DNA of 64,000 nt, taken from assembly GCF_944327175.1 (NCBI RefSeq), contig NZ_CALVGT010000032.1, positions 40,638-104,637 on the forward strand. Direction: 5' to 3'. This DNA is from an uncultured Lactobacillus sp. (GTDB lineage Bacteria; Bacillota; Bacilli; Lactobacillales; Lactobacillaceae). The translations under genes and the position numbers were made by a program. The notes below the pieces were generated by a model that was given only the letters and a program-made list of their open reading frames with translations, was not told where the DNA came from and ran no database searches. This document shows positions 1 through 8,896 of this stretch, one piece after another (positions within the stretch are counted from its first letter, which is position 1; every line of letters starts with the position of its first letter).

Positions 1-904
1 GCATGCGGATCCAGACACCAGGCTTGATCCCCTTCAAGTATTCGATTTCTTCCTTGTCAGAATCACGGACAAATTTCTTAAAGGAGATGGAGCCGGTATA
101 GTCAGTCATTTCCCCATTAAAAATAAAGGAACCCGACCGCAGTTCCTGCATTTCCGCCTTGAAGACATGGCCTTCGACAACCGCGCTACGCTGGTCTTCT
201 GACAAATCCTTCAACTGGGTGATTTCTGCCTTGTCACTGATGGCGCCTGGGCCAAAGCTGGTCTTCTTACCCCGCCGGCCCTGGTAGCTGGACCGGGGAG
301 CTGGCTTGGGCTTGGCCGGGGCCTGCTGGAAGGCTTCCTGCATGTTCTTTTCATGGGCTTCCACCAGCTGGGCCAGGCTTTCAAAGTCGCTTTGCCCAGC
401 CTGGTCATCAACTTCTGTCAAAAGCTTGACGTTAAAGAAGCCATAATCGCGCAGTTCTAAAGAGAAACTGTCTAAAAGCCGCTGCTCCAGCATTTTATCA
501 AAAAGCTGGCCGCTAACTGGAATAACCCAGCGGCCACTATCTTCATGAGGCGTCTGCCCAACCAGGAAACTCTGGGCCGCCGGATTGGCAGACAAGACTT
601 CTGAATTTTCAACCACGTAATGCCAGTAGTCTGGCAGGTACTGCTGCTGACCATCAGCCGTTTCAACTAACAAGCGGGTGTCGACAAAGTCATTAAATTC
701 ATGCTTGATTGCCTGGTTCAAGGCATTGTAGCTTTCAAAGCGCAGTGGAGTAGTAAAAAAAACGTGGATATCCCATCTACGTTCTTTTCTGTAGACATCC
801 ACGTTTTTTATCTCCCCTGCCTGTAAAACCGCCTCGTCAGCTGCCCCTGCCGGGAAGCCGACCTGTTTTAACAATTTAAGAAAAAGTTGGTTTTTATCAG
901 TCAC
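1..904 (-). CDS. polC: DNA polymerase III PolC, N-terminal part (gene continues past window start)
   Basis: PolC is the Gram-positive replicative DNA polymerase with a built-in 3'-5' exonuclease. Only the first 301 codons are in the window. The start is a GTG at 904-902, with an AGGA-type ribosome site overlapping the proS stop region; the encoded protein begins (V/M)TDKNQLFLKLLK. After a variable N-terminal region (about residues 1-190) and a linker rich in Pro, Lys and Gln (about 195-230), an OB-fold-like stretch starts with EGHVFKAEMQELRSGS, as expected ahead of the exonuclease domain. The exonuclease and polymerase domains are outside the window. It follows proS in the same direction, the usual Firmicutes order rseP-proS-polC. 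A long inverted repeat lies inside the coding region (755-809). Confidence 0.93.
   Translation of the reverse strand, partial: MTDKNQLFLKLLKQVGFPAGAADEAVLQAGEIKNVDVYRKERRWDIHVFFTTPLRFESYNALNQAIKHEFNDFVDTRLLVETADGQQQYLPDYWHYVVENSEVLSANPAAQSFLVGQTPHEDSGRWVIPVSGQLFDKMLEQRLLDSFSLELRDYGFFNVKLLTEVDDQAGQSDFESLAQLVEAHEKNMQEAFQQAPAKPKPAPRSSYQGRRGKKTSFGPGAISDKAEITQLKDLSEDQRSAVVEGHVFKAEMQELRSGSFIFNGEMTDYTGSISFKKFVRDSDKEEIEYLKGIKPGVWIRM
755..809. repeat. Long inverted repeat inside the 5' part of polC
   Basis: Two arms (aaaaaacgtggat and atccacgtttttt) give an outer stem of about 13-14 bp. A second 5-bp stem (tctac/gtaga) sits inside, around a gttcttttct loop. On the polC strand the structure ends in a T-run, so it resembles an intrinsic terminator or attenuator, yet it lies wholly within the open reading frame about 30-50 codons after the GTG. 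Confidence 0.7.
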
Positions 905-916
905 GAGAGTTCAATC

Positions 917-2614
917 CTAATCTAATTCGCTGGCAATAAAGTCTTCCAGGTCGGTAACGGCCAGCTTTTGTGCCTGGTCGTCGCCTGGGCGCTTGACTTC
1001 AACGATCCCGTCAGCCGCGTCGCGGCCAACAGTAATTCTGATTGGCGCGCCAACCAGGTCAGCATCGTTGAACTTGACGCCTGGACGTTCGTTACGGTCA
1101 TCGTAAAGGACGTCATACTTAGCAAACTTAGCTTCCAGGTCTTCGGCCAGCTTGCTTTGGGTTTCATCCTTCATCTTCATCTGGATGATGTGAATCCCAA
1201 ATGGCGCGATTTCCTTTGGCCAAGCAACCCCGTTTTCAGTCGCGTGCTGTTCAACAACGGCTGAAAGCAGGCGGGTAACCCCGATCCCGTATGAGCCCAT
1301 GATGACCGGTTGGGACTTGCCGTTTTGGTCCAAGAACTTGGCCCCCATGGTTTCCGTGTAGTAGGTCCCCAGCTTGAAGATGTGACCAACTTCAATTGAG
1401 GTCGTGAACTGCAGTGGTTCATGGTCAACCGGGTCAGGTTCGCCTTCATTGGCAACCCGGAGGTCAGCAAAACGGTCAGCCTTGAAGTCCCGGTCCAGGT
1501 TGGCATTGATGAATTGCGCATCGCTTTCACCAGCACCAACAACCACGTTGTAGAGGCCTTTGACAGTTTCGTCAGCCACGATTTCGTCAGCCCAGTCAGC
1601 ATTTACCGGGCCAACGCCGCCCTTACCAGCCCCGGTCAGTTCTTCCAGGTCGCTAGTTTCAGCAACCCGCAGGCTGTCGCAGTCCAAGAGGTGAGTCAGC
1701 TTGACTTCGTTGACTTCTTTGTCAGCCCGGATCAAAACCAGAACCTTCTTCTTTTCGTCAACGATGTAGAGAACGCTCTTGACAATTCTGGTTGCCGGTA
1801 CTTGCAAGAAATCAGCCAGCTTGTCAATTGAGTCGCAGCCTGGAGTAGCAACCTTTTCCATTGCCTTCAGTTCTTCAGGCTCTTGCTTGAAGGTATCAAC
1901 GCTGACGGCCATTTCCAGGTTAGCGGCGTAGGTACCAGAAGCGTTGGTGGCAATAGTGTCTTCACCGACAGCGGCAGGTGCCTGGAACTCAGTGGAGTTC
2001 TTGCCCCCCATAGTCCCAGAATCAGCGATAACTGGCCGGACTTCCACGCCCGTGCGCTTGAAGATCTTGAGGTAGGCTGCCTTTTCATCATCAAACTGCT
2101 TATCCAGCTGTTCTTGGCTGGCCGCAAAACTGTAGCCGTCCAGCATTACGAATTCTCTGCCCCGGAGAAGACCGAAACGTGGCCGGTTTTCATCCCGGAA
2201 CTTGGTTTGAATCTGGTAAAGGTGCAGGGGCATTTGTTTGTAAGACTTGAGGCTCTTAGCCACCACGTCAGTGAAGGTTTCTTCGTGGGTTGGCCCCAGC
2301 AGCATTTCCCGGCCATGCCGGTCCTTCAAACGGAACATTTCCGGACCATACTTCGGCAGACGGCCGGATTCTTCCCACATTGAAGCCGGCAGCATATGCG
2401 GCATGATCATTTCAACCACGCCAGCATTGGCCATTTCTTCTTCAATGATCTTTTCAGTCTTGCGCAAGACCTTGTAACCCAGCGGCAGGTATGAGTAGAC
2501 ACCAGCCGTAACTTGCCGGATGTAGCCGCCCCGCAGCATTACTTGGTGGCTCTTTGCAACCGCGTCGGCTGGAGTTTCCTTCAGCGTCGGCATGAAAAAG
2601 ATTGATTGACGCAT
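917..2614 (-). CDS. proS: Prolyl-tRNA synthetase (bacterial type)
   Basis: Charges tRNA-Pro with proline in the cytoplasm. The 565 residues match the bacterial-type enzyme, which carries an editing (INS) domain between catalytic motifs 2 and 3. Visible landmarks are the N-terminal MRQSIFFMPTLKETPADA, the motif 2 region FRDENRPRFGLLRGREF, the central insertion (about 225-405), and the C-terminal motif 3 GSYGIGVTRLLSAVVEQH followed by the anticodon-binding domain. The ATG at 2614 is preceded by AGGAGAA. It lies 39 bases after rseP and 12 bases before the polC start, so it is probably co-transcribed with them. Confidence 0.97.
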   Translation of the reverse strand: MRQSIFFMPTLKETPADAVAKSHQVMLRGGYIRQVTAGVYSYLPLGYKVLRKTEKIIEEEMANAGVVEMIMPHMLPASMWEESGRLPKYGPEMFRLKDRHGREMLLGPTHEETFTDVVAKSLKSYKQMPLHLYQIQTKFRDENRPRFGLLRGREFVMLDGYSFAASQEQLDKQFDDEKAAYLKIFKRTGVEVRPVIADSGTMGGKNSTEFQAPAAVGEDTIATNASGTYAANLEMAVSVDTFKQEPEELKAMEKVATPGCDSIDKLADFLQVPATRIVKSVLYIVDEKKKVLVLIRADKEVNEVKLTHLLDCDSLRVAETSDLEELTGAGKGGVGPVNADWADEIVADETVKGLYNVVVGAGESDAQFINANLDRDFKADRFADLRVANEGEPDPVDHEPLQFTTSIEVGHIFKLGTYYTETMGAKFLDQNGKSQPVIMGSYGIGVTRLLSAVVEQHATENGVAWPKEIAPFGIHIIQMKMKDETQSKLAEDLEAKFAKYDVLYDDRNERPGVKFNDADLVGAPIRITVGRDAADGIVEVKRPGDDQAQKLAVTDLEDFIASELD

Positions 2615-2653
2615 AATTAACTAAATTCTCCTAAACATTTATTATTTCAAGGA

Positions 2654-3901
2654 CTACTTGATAAAGTAGCGGTAGATGTCGTTGCCAGTTACCGCGATGA
2701 TCAAAATCAGCAAGAAGACCACCCCGATCAAGTCAACAACTGTTTCATGCTCCTCTGGAATCGGCTTGCCCCGCAGGAGTTCGATGAGTTCCAGCAAAAG
2801 CTTGCCCCCGTCCAGGCCGGGAATCGGAATCAAGTTGACGATCCCCAGGTTGATGGACAGCATGCCGACAAAGGCCAGCATATAGGTTAGGCCCATGGAA
2901 GTTGCCTTAGAGGTTTCCGAGTAGATCCCGACTGGACCAGACAATTTGTTTAAGCTGAAGTGCTTGAACAAGTTGCCCAGGGCCTGGAAGATCATCCCCG
3001 TCACCTGCCAGCTGAAATCCCAACCCCGCTTCAGCTTGGCGGAAAATGAATTGTCGGCCTGGGCAACGATGCCAACCAGGTAAGACTTGGTCTTCTTTGA
3101 GTACTTTGGCGTCAGCTTGACTGACTTTTCGCTCCCCTTCCGCTTGACCTTGACAGTCATTGTCTTGCCCTTGGAAGAAGAGATTGCCTGGCTGACCTGG
3201 TCAAAAGTGCTGATCTTCTGGCCGTTGATGGCCATGATCTGGTCACCCTTTTGCAAAAGGTGCTGGGCCGGTGAATTAGCCGCTACCTGACCGACAGTCG
3301 TCGTTGCCGGGCCAACTGAGGCAAAACTGTAGATCATCAAGACCACAAAGCCCAAAACGATATTCATGAAAGGTCCGGCAAAAGAGGTTGACAGTTTCTT
3401 CCAAGGCTTGGCCGCCGGCAGCTGCACGTCCCGGGGAGCAATCTGCAGTTCAGTGCCCGTTTCATCGATCATGGTCGCGTCATGGTCGACCTTGTAGGTC
3501 ACCAGCTGGCTCTCGTCCCCGTTTTCATATCCTTCAATCGTCAAGTCATCAACCAGGTCGGCCTTGGTCACCCGCAAAGGGCGGCCTTCAATTGGCAGGT
3601 CCGATTCTGAAGCATCGATTCGTGTAACAATTCCAGCCCCATTCAGTTCCAAGACAACAGCCGTCCCAGGGTCGATTTCACTCTGCTCGTCGGGACCAGC
3701 CAGGCGAACATAGCCGCCAAGCGGCAGCCAGCGGATCGTGTAGGTAGTCTGTCCTGGCCGCCACTGAACAAGTTTTGGCCCCATGCCGATTGAAAATTCG
3801 CGCACCAAAATACCGGCCTTTTTCGCCACGAAAAAGTGTCCAAATTCGTGGACAAAGACCACCAGGCCGAAAACTATAATGAAGGCTAGAATACTTTTCA
3901 C
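2654..3901 (-). CDS. rseP: Site-2 intramembrane zinc metalloprotease RseP/RasP
   Basis: Cleaves transmembrane segments such as anti-sigma factors and signal-peptide remnants within the membrane. The zinc motif HEFGHF is in the first transmembrane helix (about residues 18-23). A PDZ domain occupies roughly residues 200-290 (KGDQIMAINGQKI). The second metal-ligand motif NLIPIPGLDGG lies near residue 360, followed by a last membrane helix. The length of 415 residues is normal for the family. It sits 9 bases after cdsA, in the conserved frr-uppS-cdsA-rseP-proS order. Family function is well established; the substrate in this organism is not visible. Confidence 0.96.
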   Translation of the reverse strand: MKSILAFIIVFGLVVFVHEFGHFFVAKKAGILVREFSIGMGPKLVQWRPGQTTYTIRWLPLGGYVRLAGPDEQSEIDPGTAVVLELNGAGIVTRIDASESDLPIEGRPLRVTKADLVDDLTIEGYENGDESQLVTYKVDHDATMIDETGTELQIAPRDVQLPAAKPWKKLSTSFAGPFMNIVLGFVVLMIYSFASVGPATTTVGQVAANSPAQHLLQKGDQIMAINGQKISTFDQVSQAISSSKGKTMTVKVKRKGSEKSVKLTPKYSKKTKSYLVGIVAQADNSFSAKLKRGWDFSWQVTGMIFQALGNLFKHFSLNKLSGPVGIYSETSKATSMGLTYMLAFVGMLSINLGIVNLIPIPGLDGGKLLLELIELLRGKPIPEEHETVVDLIGVVFLLILIIAVTGNDIYRYFIK

Positions 3902-3910
3902 AGTGACCTC

Positions 3911-4708
3911 CTAAATCCCAAAGATCAGGGCGACGATTGGCAAAACGAAAAGCGTACTGTCAAACCGGTCCAGGATCCCGCCGTGACCCGGCAAGATCTT
4001 GCCGGAGTCTTTAACGCCGTAGAAGCGCTTGTAGGCAGATTCAACCAGGTCGCCCATCTGGCCGGCGATTGACAGGAAGAAGGAAGCAATGATCAAGCTC
4101 GTCTTGTCGCCGCCGACTGGAGCCAGGTTGACATAAATTGCCGTCACGATAACCGCGATGATCACGGCCCCGATTGACCCTTCCCAAGTCTTGTTCGGGC
4201 TGATTACTGGCCAAAGCTTGTGCTTGCCGAACTTGCGGCCAACCATGTAGGCAGCCGTATCAGTTGTCCAGACAATCACGAAGGCAAAGAGCAAGCGCCA
4301 CAAGCCATGGACTGGATCGCTGTTTCTGATCGCAGCCAGGTAGTGGAAACCAGTCCCAATATACAAACTTGACAGGACGTAAACGCCAATATCGTCAAAA
4401 GTCGTCTTGTTCTTAGACAAAACCGTCCAGGTCAAAAGCAGCATTACCAAGGCATAAAAGACGCCCCACTTGCTCCAGTGTTTTGGCAAAAAGCCGAAGA
4501 AGGAATTGGGCACGGTCCAGGTCAAGGTGGCCAGGGCAGCTAGGGTAAAGTCAACTGAGACCAGAATCTGCTTCTTCATCAAGAAGACTTCACTAATGCC
4601 GACAGCAGCCAAAAAGGCAGCCAGCCAGTCAATCCACATACCCCCGGCAACCAGGACCGGGATAAAAATCAATAAGGCAACAACTGCTGTAATTACTCTT
4701 TGTTTCAT
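3911..4708 (-). CDS. cdsA: Phosphatidate cytidylyltransferase (CDP-diacylglycerol synthase)
   Basis: Makes CDP-diacylglycerol from phosphatidic acid and CTP, the branch point to phosphatidylglycerol and cardiolipin. The protein has 265 residues and is almost entirely hydrophobic, with about seven or eight membrane segments. The family signature near the C-terminus is clear: SAYKRFYGVKDSGKILPGHG, followed by GILDRFDSTLF. It lies 5 bases after uppS and 9 bases before rseP, so it is part of a tight operon. It supplies lipid synthesis together with plsC and plsX elsewhere in the window. Confidence 0.96.
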   Translation of the reverse strand: MKQRVITAVVALLIFIPVLVAGGMWIDWLAAFLAAVGISEVFLMKKQILVSVDFTLAALATLTWTVPNSFFGFLPKHWSKWGVFYALVMLLLTWTVLSKNKTTFDDIGVYVLSSLYIGTGFHYLAAIRNSDPVHGLWRLLFAFVIVWTTDTAAYMVGRKFGKHKLWPVISPNKTWEGSIGAVIIAVIVTAIYVNLAPVGGDKTSLIIASFFLSIAGQMGDLVESAYKRFYGVKDSGKILPGHGGILDRFDSTLFVLPIVALIFGI

Positions 4709-4713
4709 ATTAC

Positions 4714-5445
4714 CTAACTATCTGTTTCATCTAATTTACCAAAGCGCCGGTCCCGGTGCTGGTAGATCTTAACCATTTCGGCCAAGTCGTTTTCGTCGAA
4801 GTCCGGCCAGGCCTTGTCCGTAAAGGCAAGCTCTGAGTAGGCAATCTGCCAGAGCAGGAAGTTGCTGATTCTCTGCTCGCCAGAGGTTCTGATCAAGAGG
4901 TCTGGATCAGAATAAGGGGCAAACTTGGCAGTCATCAGCTTGGCGGAAACCATGTCTTCAGTAATTGCCTCCGGCTCAATTTCCCCGCTAGCAGCTTTTT
5001 TAGCCAGAGCCTGCACGGCTGAAACGATTTCTTTTCTTGACCCGTAATTGAAGGCAAAATTCAATACGAGGCCGGTATTGCCAGCCGTTTCCGCCATGGC
5101 CCGCTCAACCACTTCCCTGGTTGAATCCGGCAAGGCATCCAGGTAGCCCATGATGTTGACCTTAACATTGTGGGCCTGCAGGCGGGGCATGAACTTGTCA
5201 AAAAACTTGACCGGCAGGTTCATCAAATAATTGACTTCATCCTTTGGCCGGGCCCAGTTTTCCGTTGAAAAAGCATAAAGAGTCAGGACTTTAATTCCTA
5301 ACTCATCTGCCGCGAGCGCAATCTTTTCAACGTTGTCCATCCCGGCCTTGTGGCCCATGAAGCGCGGCATGTGCCGCTTCTTCGCCCAGCGGCCATTGCC
5401 ATCCATGATGATCGCCAAATGATTCAGCTGCTTATTCTTATCCAT
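4714..5445 (-). CDS. uppS: Undecaprenyl diphosphate synthase (isoprenyl transferase)
   Basis: Condenses isopentenyl diphosphate onto farnesyl diphosphate to make the C55 carrier lipid for peptidoglycan and wall polysaccharides. The cis-prenyltransferase motif [16 protein letters not shown] is at residues 9-24. The substrate-binding arginines sit in [19 protein letters not shown], and the FTDKAWPDF segment is near the C-terminus. At 243 residues it is full length. It is 2 bases after frr and 5 before cdsA, consistent with translational coupling. Confidence 0.97.
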   Translation of the reverse strand: MDKNKQLNHLAIIMDGNGRWAKKRHMPRFMGHKAGMDNVEKIALAADELGIKVLTLYAFSTENWARPKDEVNYLMNLPVKFFDKFMPRLQAHNVKVNIMGYLDALPDSTREVVERAMAETAGNTGLVLNFAFNYGSRKEIVSAVQALAKKAASGEIEPEAITEDMVSAKLMTAKFAPYSDPDLLIRTSGEQRISNFLLWQIAYSELAFTDKAWPDFDENDLAEMVKIYQHRDRRFGKLDETDS

Positions 5446-5447
5446 AA

Positions 5448-6005
5448 TTAACCCTGAGTGATTTCCTTGCGCTTGTTGTCAGCCATTTGGTCAATCTTCT
5501 TGGTTGATTCGTCAGTGACCTTCTGGACTTCCTTTTCCAGGCGCCGTTCTTCGTCTTCAGTGATTTCGCCGTCTTTCTCCTGCTTCTTTAAAGCCTTCAT
5601 GGCTTCCTGGCGAACGTTGCGGACAGCGATCTTGGCTTCTTCAGCCAGCTTGCCGACTTCCTTGGCAATTTCCTGCCGACGTTCCCCAGTCAGTTGCGGG
5701 ATAACCAGGCGGATAACGTTACCGTCATTGGCCGGGGTAAGCCCCAGGTCAGAAGCCAGAATGGCGTGTTCGATATCGTTTAAGGAAGTCTTGTCGTAAG
5801 GGGTAATCATCAAAACCCGTGGTTCTGGGATGGTAATCCCGGCCATTTGCACCAGCGGAGTTGGTACCCCGTAGTATTCAACCATAACCCGGTCCAAAAG
5901 GGAAGCGTTGGCAACCCCGGCCCGGACAGTCGCCAGATTGCTCTGGTAGACTTCGATGGACTTGTTCATGTTGCTCTTTGCTTTAGCAATCGTTTCGTTG
6001 TTCAT
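5448..6005 (-). CDS. frr: Ribosome recycling factor
   Basis: Splits post-termination ribosomes together with EF-G. At 185 residues it has the usual length. It begins [20 protein letters not shown] and has the conserved RVRAG-like segment ([17 protein letters not shown]) and the three-helix bundle C-terminus ending in [10 protein letters not shown]. The ATG overlaps the pyrH stop by one base (TAATG), so frr translation is probably coupled to pyrH. Confidence 0.97.
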   Translation of the reverse strand: MNNETIAKAKSNMNKSIEVYQSNLATVRAGVANASLLDRVMVEYYGVPTPLVQMAGITIPEPRVLMITPYDKTSLNDIEHAILASDLGLTPANDGNVIRLVIPQLTGERRQEIAKEVGKLAEEAKIAVRNVRQEAMKALKKQEKDGEITEDEERRLEKEVQKVTDESTKKIDQMADNKRKEITQG

Positions 6006-6730
6006 TATTTGTCACCTCTGATAATGGTCCCGATGTTTTCGCCTTCAACAACCCGCTTGATGTTGCCTGGAGTGTTGACGTTGAAGACAATCAATGGAAT
6101 ATGGGTATCCATGGACAAGGAGCTGGCAGTTCTGTCCATGACTTGCAGGCCCTTGGAGATCATGTCCAGCTGGGTCAGTTCAGCAAACTTCTTGGCGCTT
6201 GGATCCAGGTTCGGGTCAGCCGTGTAGACCCCGTCAACCCCGTTCTTGGCCATCAGGATCACGTCAGCGTTAATTTCTGCTGCCCGCAAAGCAGCCGTAG
6301 TGTCAGTTGAGAAGTACGGGTTGCCAGTGCCGCCACCGAAGATAACGACCCGGTTCTTTTCCATGTGGCTGATTGCCACCCGGCGGATGTAAGGTTCAGC
6401 CACTTGTCGCATGGAGATTGAAGTTTGCAGTCTGGTTGGCACACCGGCAGTTTCCAGACCATCTTGCAGGGCCAGGCCATTCATGATCGTGGCCAGCATG
6501 CCCATGTAGTCAGCCTGAGCTCTTTCCATGCCCAGCTTGGCTCCGGTTTCACCGCGCCACATGTTGCCGCCGCCGCAAACGACGCCGATCTGCACGCCCA
6601 TGTCATGAACCAGCTTAATTTCATGTGCCAATTTCTTGATCACAGTTGGGTCAATGCCAGTTCCCTTTTCCCCGGCCAAAGCTTCGCCGGAAATTTTCAA
6701 AATGATACGATGATATTTAACTTGACTCAT
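6005..6730 (-). CDS. pyrH: Uridylate kinase (UMP kinase)
   Basis: Phosphorylates UMP to UDP, feeding pyrimidine nucleotides to RNA and wall synthesis. It belongs to the amino-acid kinase fold. Visible motifs are [10 protein letters not shown] near the N-terminus, the glycine-rich [12 protein letters not shown], and the ATP-binding region [18 protein letters not shown]. The 241-residue length is typical. The start has the ribosome site AGGAGG. It heads the pyrH-frr-uppS-cdsA-rseP-proS-polC run, with a candidate promoter just upstream. Confidence 0.97.
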   Translation of the reverse strand: MSQVKYHRIILKISGEALAGEKGTGIDPTVIKKLAHEIKLVHDMGVQIGVVCGGGNMWRGETGAKLGMERAQADYMGMLATIMNGLALQDGLETAGVPTRLQTSISMRQVAEPYIRRVAISHMEKNRVVIFGGGTGNPYFSTDTTAALRAAEINADVILMAKNGVDGVYTADPNLDPSAKKFAELTQLDMISKGLQVMDRTASSLSMDTHIPLIVFNVNTPGNIKRVVEGENIGTIIRGDK

Positions 6731-6755
6731 AATGCCCTCCTAATTAGCTCTAACT

Positions 6756-6761
6756 ATTTTA
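6756..6761 (-). promoter_or_regulatory. Candidate -10 element of the pyrH operon
   Basis: TAAAAT on the minus strand, in an AT-rich stretch about 26 bases before the pyrH ATG. No good -35 is seen at 16-18 bases (only a GAGACA-like hexamer). A small ACAG/CTGT inverted repeat sits immediately upstream. Confidence 0.45.
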
Positions 6762-6835
6762 CCATAAAACAGAAAACTGTCTCTCCTATTTACGCTATTT
6801 CCCCAGCTTAAATTTGCAAAAGCAAATTTGCCGAC

Positions 6836-6865
6836 AAAAAAAGGATGGGTTCCCCCATCCTTTTT
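6836..6865 (-). terminator. Intrinsic terminator after tsf
   Basis: Minus strand: AAAAAGGATGGG, a ggaa loop, then CCCATCCTTTTTTT. The stem is perfect and followed by a T-run, 15 bases after the tsf stop. It separates the rpsB-tsf unit from pyrH. Confidence 0.92.
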
Positions 6866-6879
6866 CTTGCTAGAAGAAA

Positions 6880-7908
6880 TTAGTTCTTCATTTGTGCAGC
6901 AACTTCAGCAGCAAAGTCTTCTTGCTTCTTTTCGATGCCTTCGCCGACTTCGAAACGAACAAAGCTTACTACGGAAGCGTTGACTGATTCAAGGTATTGT
7001 TCAACAGTCTTGCTGTCGTCCATAACGTAAAGTTGGGCAAGCAAGGTGTTTTCTTGGTCAACCTTGGTGTTGTCCAGCATGAAGCGGGCCATCTTGCCTG
7101 GGATGATCTTGTCCCAGATCTTTTCTGGCTTGCCTTCAGCCTTCAATTCTGCCTTGATGTCTTCTTCAGCTTGAGCAACGACTTCGTCAGTCAATTGAGC
7201 CTTTGAACCATACTTAAGGTGTGGCAAAGCTGGCTTGTTGACCATGGCACGTGATTCGTTGTCTTGGTCAATCTTGTGGTTGAGCTGAGCCAGTTCTTCG
7301 CGAACGAAAGCTGGATCAAGTTCTTTGTATGAAAGAACCTTTGGGCTCATTGCGGCAATGTGCATTGCAATGTGCTTAGCCAAAGCTTCGTCGCCGCCTT
7401 CAAGAACAGTCAAGACGCCGATGTGACCGCCGTTGTGTTGGTAAGCGCCAAAGTGTTGGTCATCAGTCTTTTCAAGAACAGCGAAGCGGCGGAAGGAAAT
7501 CTTTTCGCCGATAGTTGCAGTAGCATTTACGTATGCTTCTTCAAGGCTTTCGCCTGAAGGCATGGTCAATGCCAAAGCTTCTTCGTTGTTGGCTGGCTTG
7601 CCCTTGGCAATAGTTTCAGCAGTTTCGTTAACCAAAGTCTTGAACTGGTCGTTTTGAGCAACGAAGTCAGTTTCAGCGTTAACTTCAACGATAGCAGCAA
7701 CGTTGCCGTCAACGTAAACGCCAGTCAAACCTTCAGCAGCAATCCGGTTAGCCTTCTTGGCAGCCTTTGCTTCACCCTTTTCGTGGATGATTTCGATAGC
7801 TCTTTGCATGTCGCCTTCGGCTTCAACCAGGGCCTTCTTGGCGTCCATGACGCCGGCACCAGTAGTTTCACGCAATTCCTTGACTTGCTTAGCAGTAATG
7901 TTTGCCAT
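6880..7908 (-). CDS. tsf: Translation elongation factor Ts
   Basis: Nucleotide exchange factor that regenerates EF-Tu-GTP. The N-terminal UBA-like part contains [23 protein letters not shown], the family hallmark (TGAGMMDCKKAL class), followed by [10 protein letters not shown]. At 342 residues it is longer than the roughly 290 residues usual in Bacillus, with extra sequence in the dimerisation/core region. This length may be characteristic of the lactobacillar lineage, but that needs comparison. It is 63 bases after rpsB and ends at a strong terminator. Confidence 0.97.
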   Translation of the reverse strand: MANITAKQVKELRETTGAGVMDAKKALVEAEGDMQRAIEIIHEKGEAKAAKKANRIAAEGLTGVYVDGNVAAIVEVNAETDFVAQNDQFKTLVNETAETIAKGKPANNEEALALTMPSGESLEEAYVNATATIGEKISFRRFAVLEKTDDQHFGAYQHNGGHIGVLTVLEGGDEALAKHIAMHIAAMSPKVLSYKELDPAFVREELAQLNHKIDQDNESRAMVNKPALPHLKYGSKAQLTDEVVAQAEEDIKAELKAEGKPEKIWDKIIPGKMARFMLDNTKVDQENTLLAQLYVMDDSKTVEQYLESVNASVVSFVRFEVGEGIEKKQEDFAAEVAAQMKN

Positions 7909-7971
7909 TTAAAAAAGTCCTCCAGGTCAAACTAAATAACAGAATTCTTCCTAAAGATAGTTTACGACAAA

Positions 7972-8733
7972 TTATTCAGCGTCGTCTACTTCTTCAGCAG
8001 AGTTTTCTTCAGCACTTTCAGACAATTCCTTTTCAACGTCGGCGTTATCTGCACCTTGCTTGCCTTCGATTACGGCGTCAGCCATAGCACCGGCAATCAA
8101 GCGGATAGCACGGATAGCGTCGTCGTTTGAAGGGATGATTACGTCGATCGGAGTTGGGTCAGTGTTGGTGTCAACCATGGCTACAACTGGGATACCAAGC
8201 TTGTTAGCTTCGTGAACGGCGATCTTTTCCTTCTTAGGGTCAACGACGAACATTACGTCAGGAATCCGAGGCATGTCTTCGATACCGCCCAGGAACTTTT
8301 GCAGCTTGTCCAATTCCTTGGTCAGCAAAGCAACTTCCTTCTTTGGCAGTACGTCGAAGGTGCCGTCTTCAGCCATCTTCTTCAAGTCCTTCAAACGCTT
8401 AACCCGGCTTTGGATAGTAGTCCAGTTGGTCAAAGTACCACCCAACCAGCGTTGGTTGACGTAGTATTGACCTGCACGGGTAGCTTCTTCAGCGATTGCT
8501 TCTTGAGCTTGCTTCTTGGTACCAACGAACAAGAAAACACCGTCGTCTTGAGCAACAGCCTTAACGTAGTTGTAGGCGTCGTCAAGCATCTTGATGGTCT
8601 TTTGCAAGTCGATGATGTAGATCCCGTTTCTTTGAGTGAAGATGTATGGCTTCATCTTCGGGTCCCATCTTCTGGTTTGGTGACCAAAGTGTACACCAGC
8701 TTCAAGCAATTGCTTCATAGATACAACTGACAT
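7972..8733 (-). CDS. rpsB: 30S ribosomal protein S2
   Basis: Small-subunit protein S2. Recognised by [20 protein letters not shown] at the N-terminus and by [23 protein letters not shown]. The length is 253 residues with an acidic C-terminal tail. AGGAGGAA precedes the ATG. A promoter and a leader of about 115 bases with a strong 5' hairpin lie upstream. It forms the classic rpsB-tsf operon. Confidence 0.98.
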   Translation of the reverse strand: MSVVSMKQLLEAGVHFGHQTRRWDPKMKPYIFTQRNGIYIIDLQKTIKMLDDAYNYVKAVAQDDGVFLFVGTKKQAQEAIAEEATRAGQYYVNQRWLGGTLTNWTTIQSRVKRLKDLKKMAEDGTFDVLPKKEVALLTKELDKLQKFLGGIEDMPRIPDVMFVVDPKKEKIAVHEANKLGIPVVAMVDTNTDPTPIDVIIPSNDDAIRAIRLIAGAMADAVIEGKQGADNADVEKELSESAEENSAEEVDDAE

Positions 8734-8852
8734 AAATAAATTCCTCCTAGGTTATTTCCTCTCAAGCGTTCATTTCAGCATTCAACCGTTTGTCTTTAGG
8801 CACCTGAATGCCAATCGCTCTTGATGTGTTTTCTAGCGTGCAATCGCACGCT
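8734..8852 (-). promoter_or_regulatory. Long structured 5' leader of rpsB (candidate S2 autoregulatory leader)
   Basis: With the promoter at 8858-8886, transcription should start near 8851, leaving about 115 untranslated bases. The first bases form a perfect hairpin at 8835-8852 (7-bp stem agcgtgc/gcacgct, 4-base loop). Further downstream CATTCAG and CTGAAATG segments could pair. S2 is known to repress its own operon in other bacteria; whether this leader binds S2 is inference. Confidence 0.5.
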
Positions 8853-8857
8853 TGTCT

Positions 8858-8886
8858 ATCATACTCGATTTTCCTTTTAAACGCAA
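8858..8886 (-). promoter_or_regulatory. rpsB-tsf promoter
   Basis: Minus strand: TTGCGT (8886-8881), a 17-base spacer, TATGAT (8863-8858). Position and spacing fit a housekeeping sigma factor promoter. Confidence 0.8.
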
Positions 8887-8896
8887 GCTTTTCCGC

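Noticed and set aside
917-2614. Several plus- and minus-strand open frames overlapping proS, smc, fakA and other genes
   Set aside because: They lie inside well-supported genes, lack ribosome sites, and have compositions expected of out-of-frame GC-rich coding DNA.
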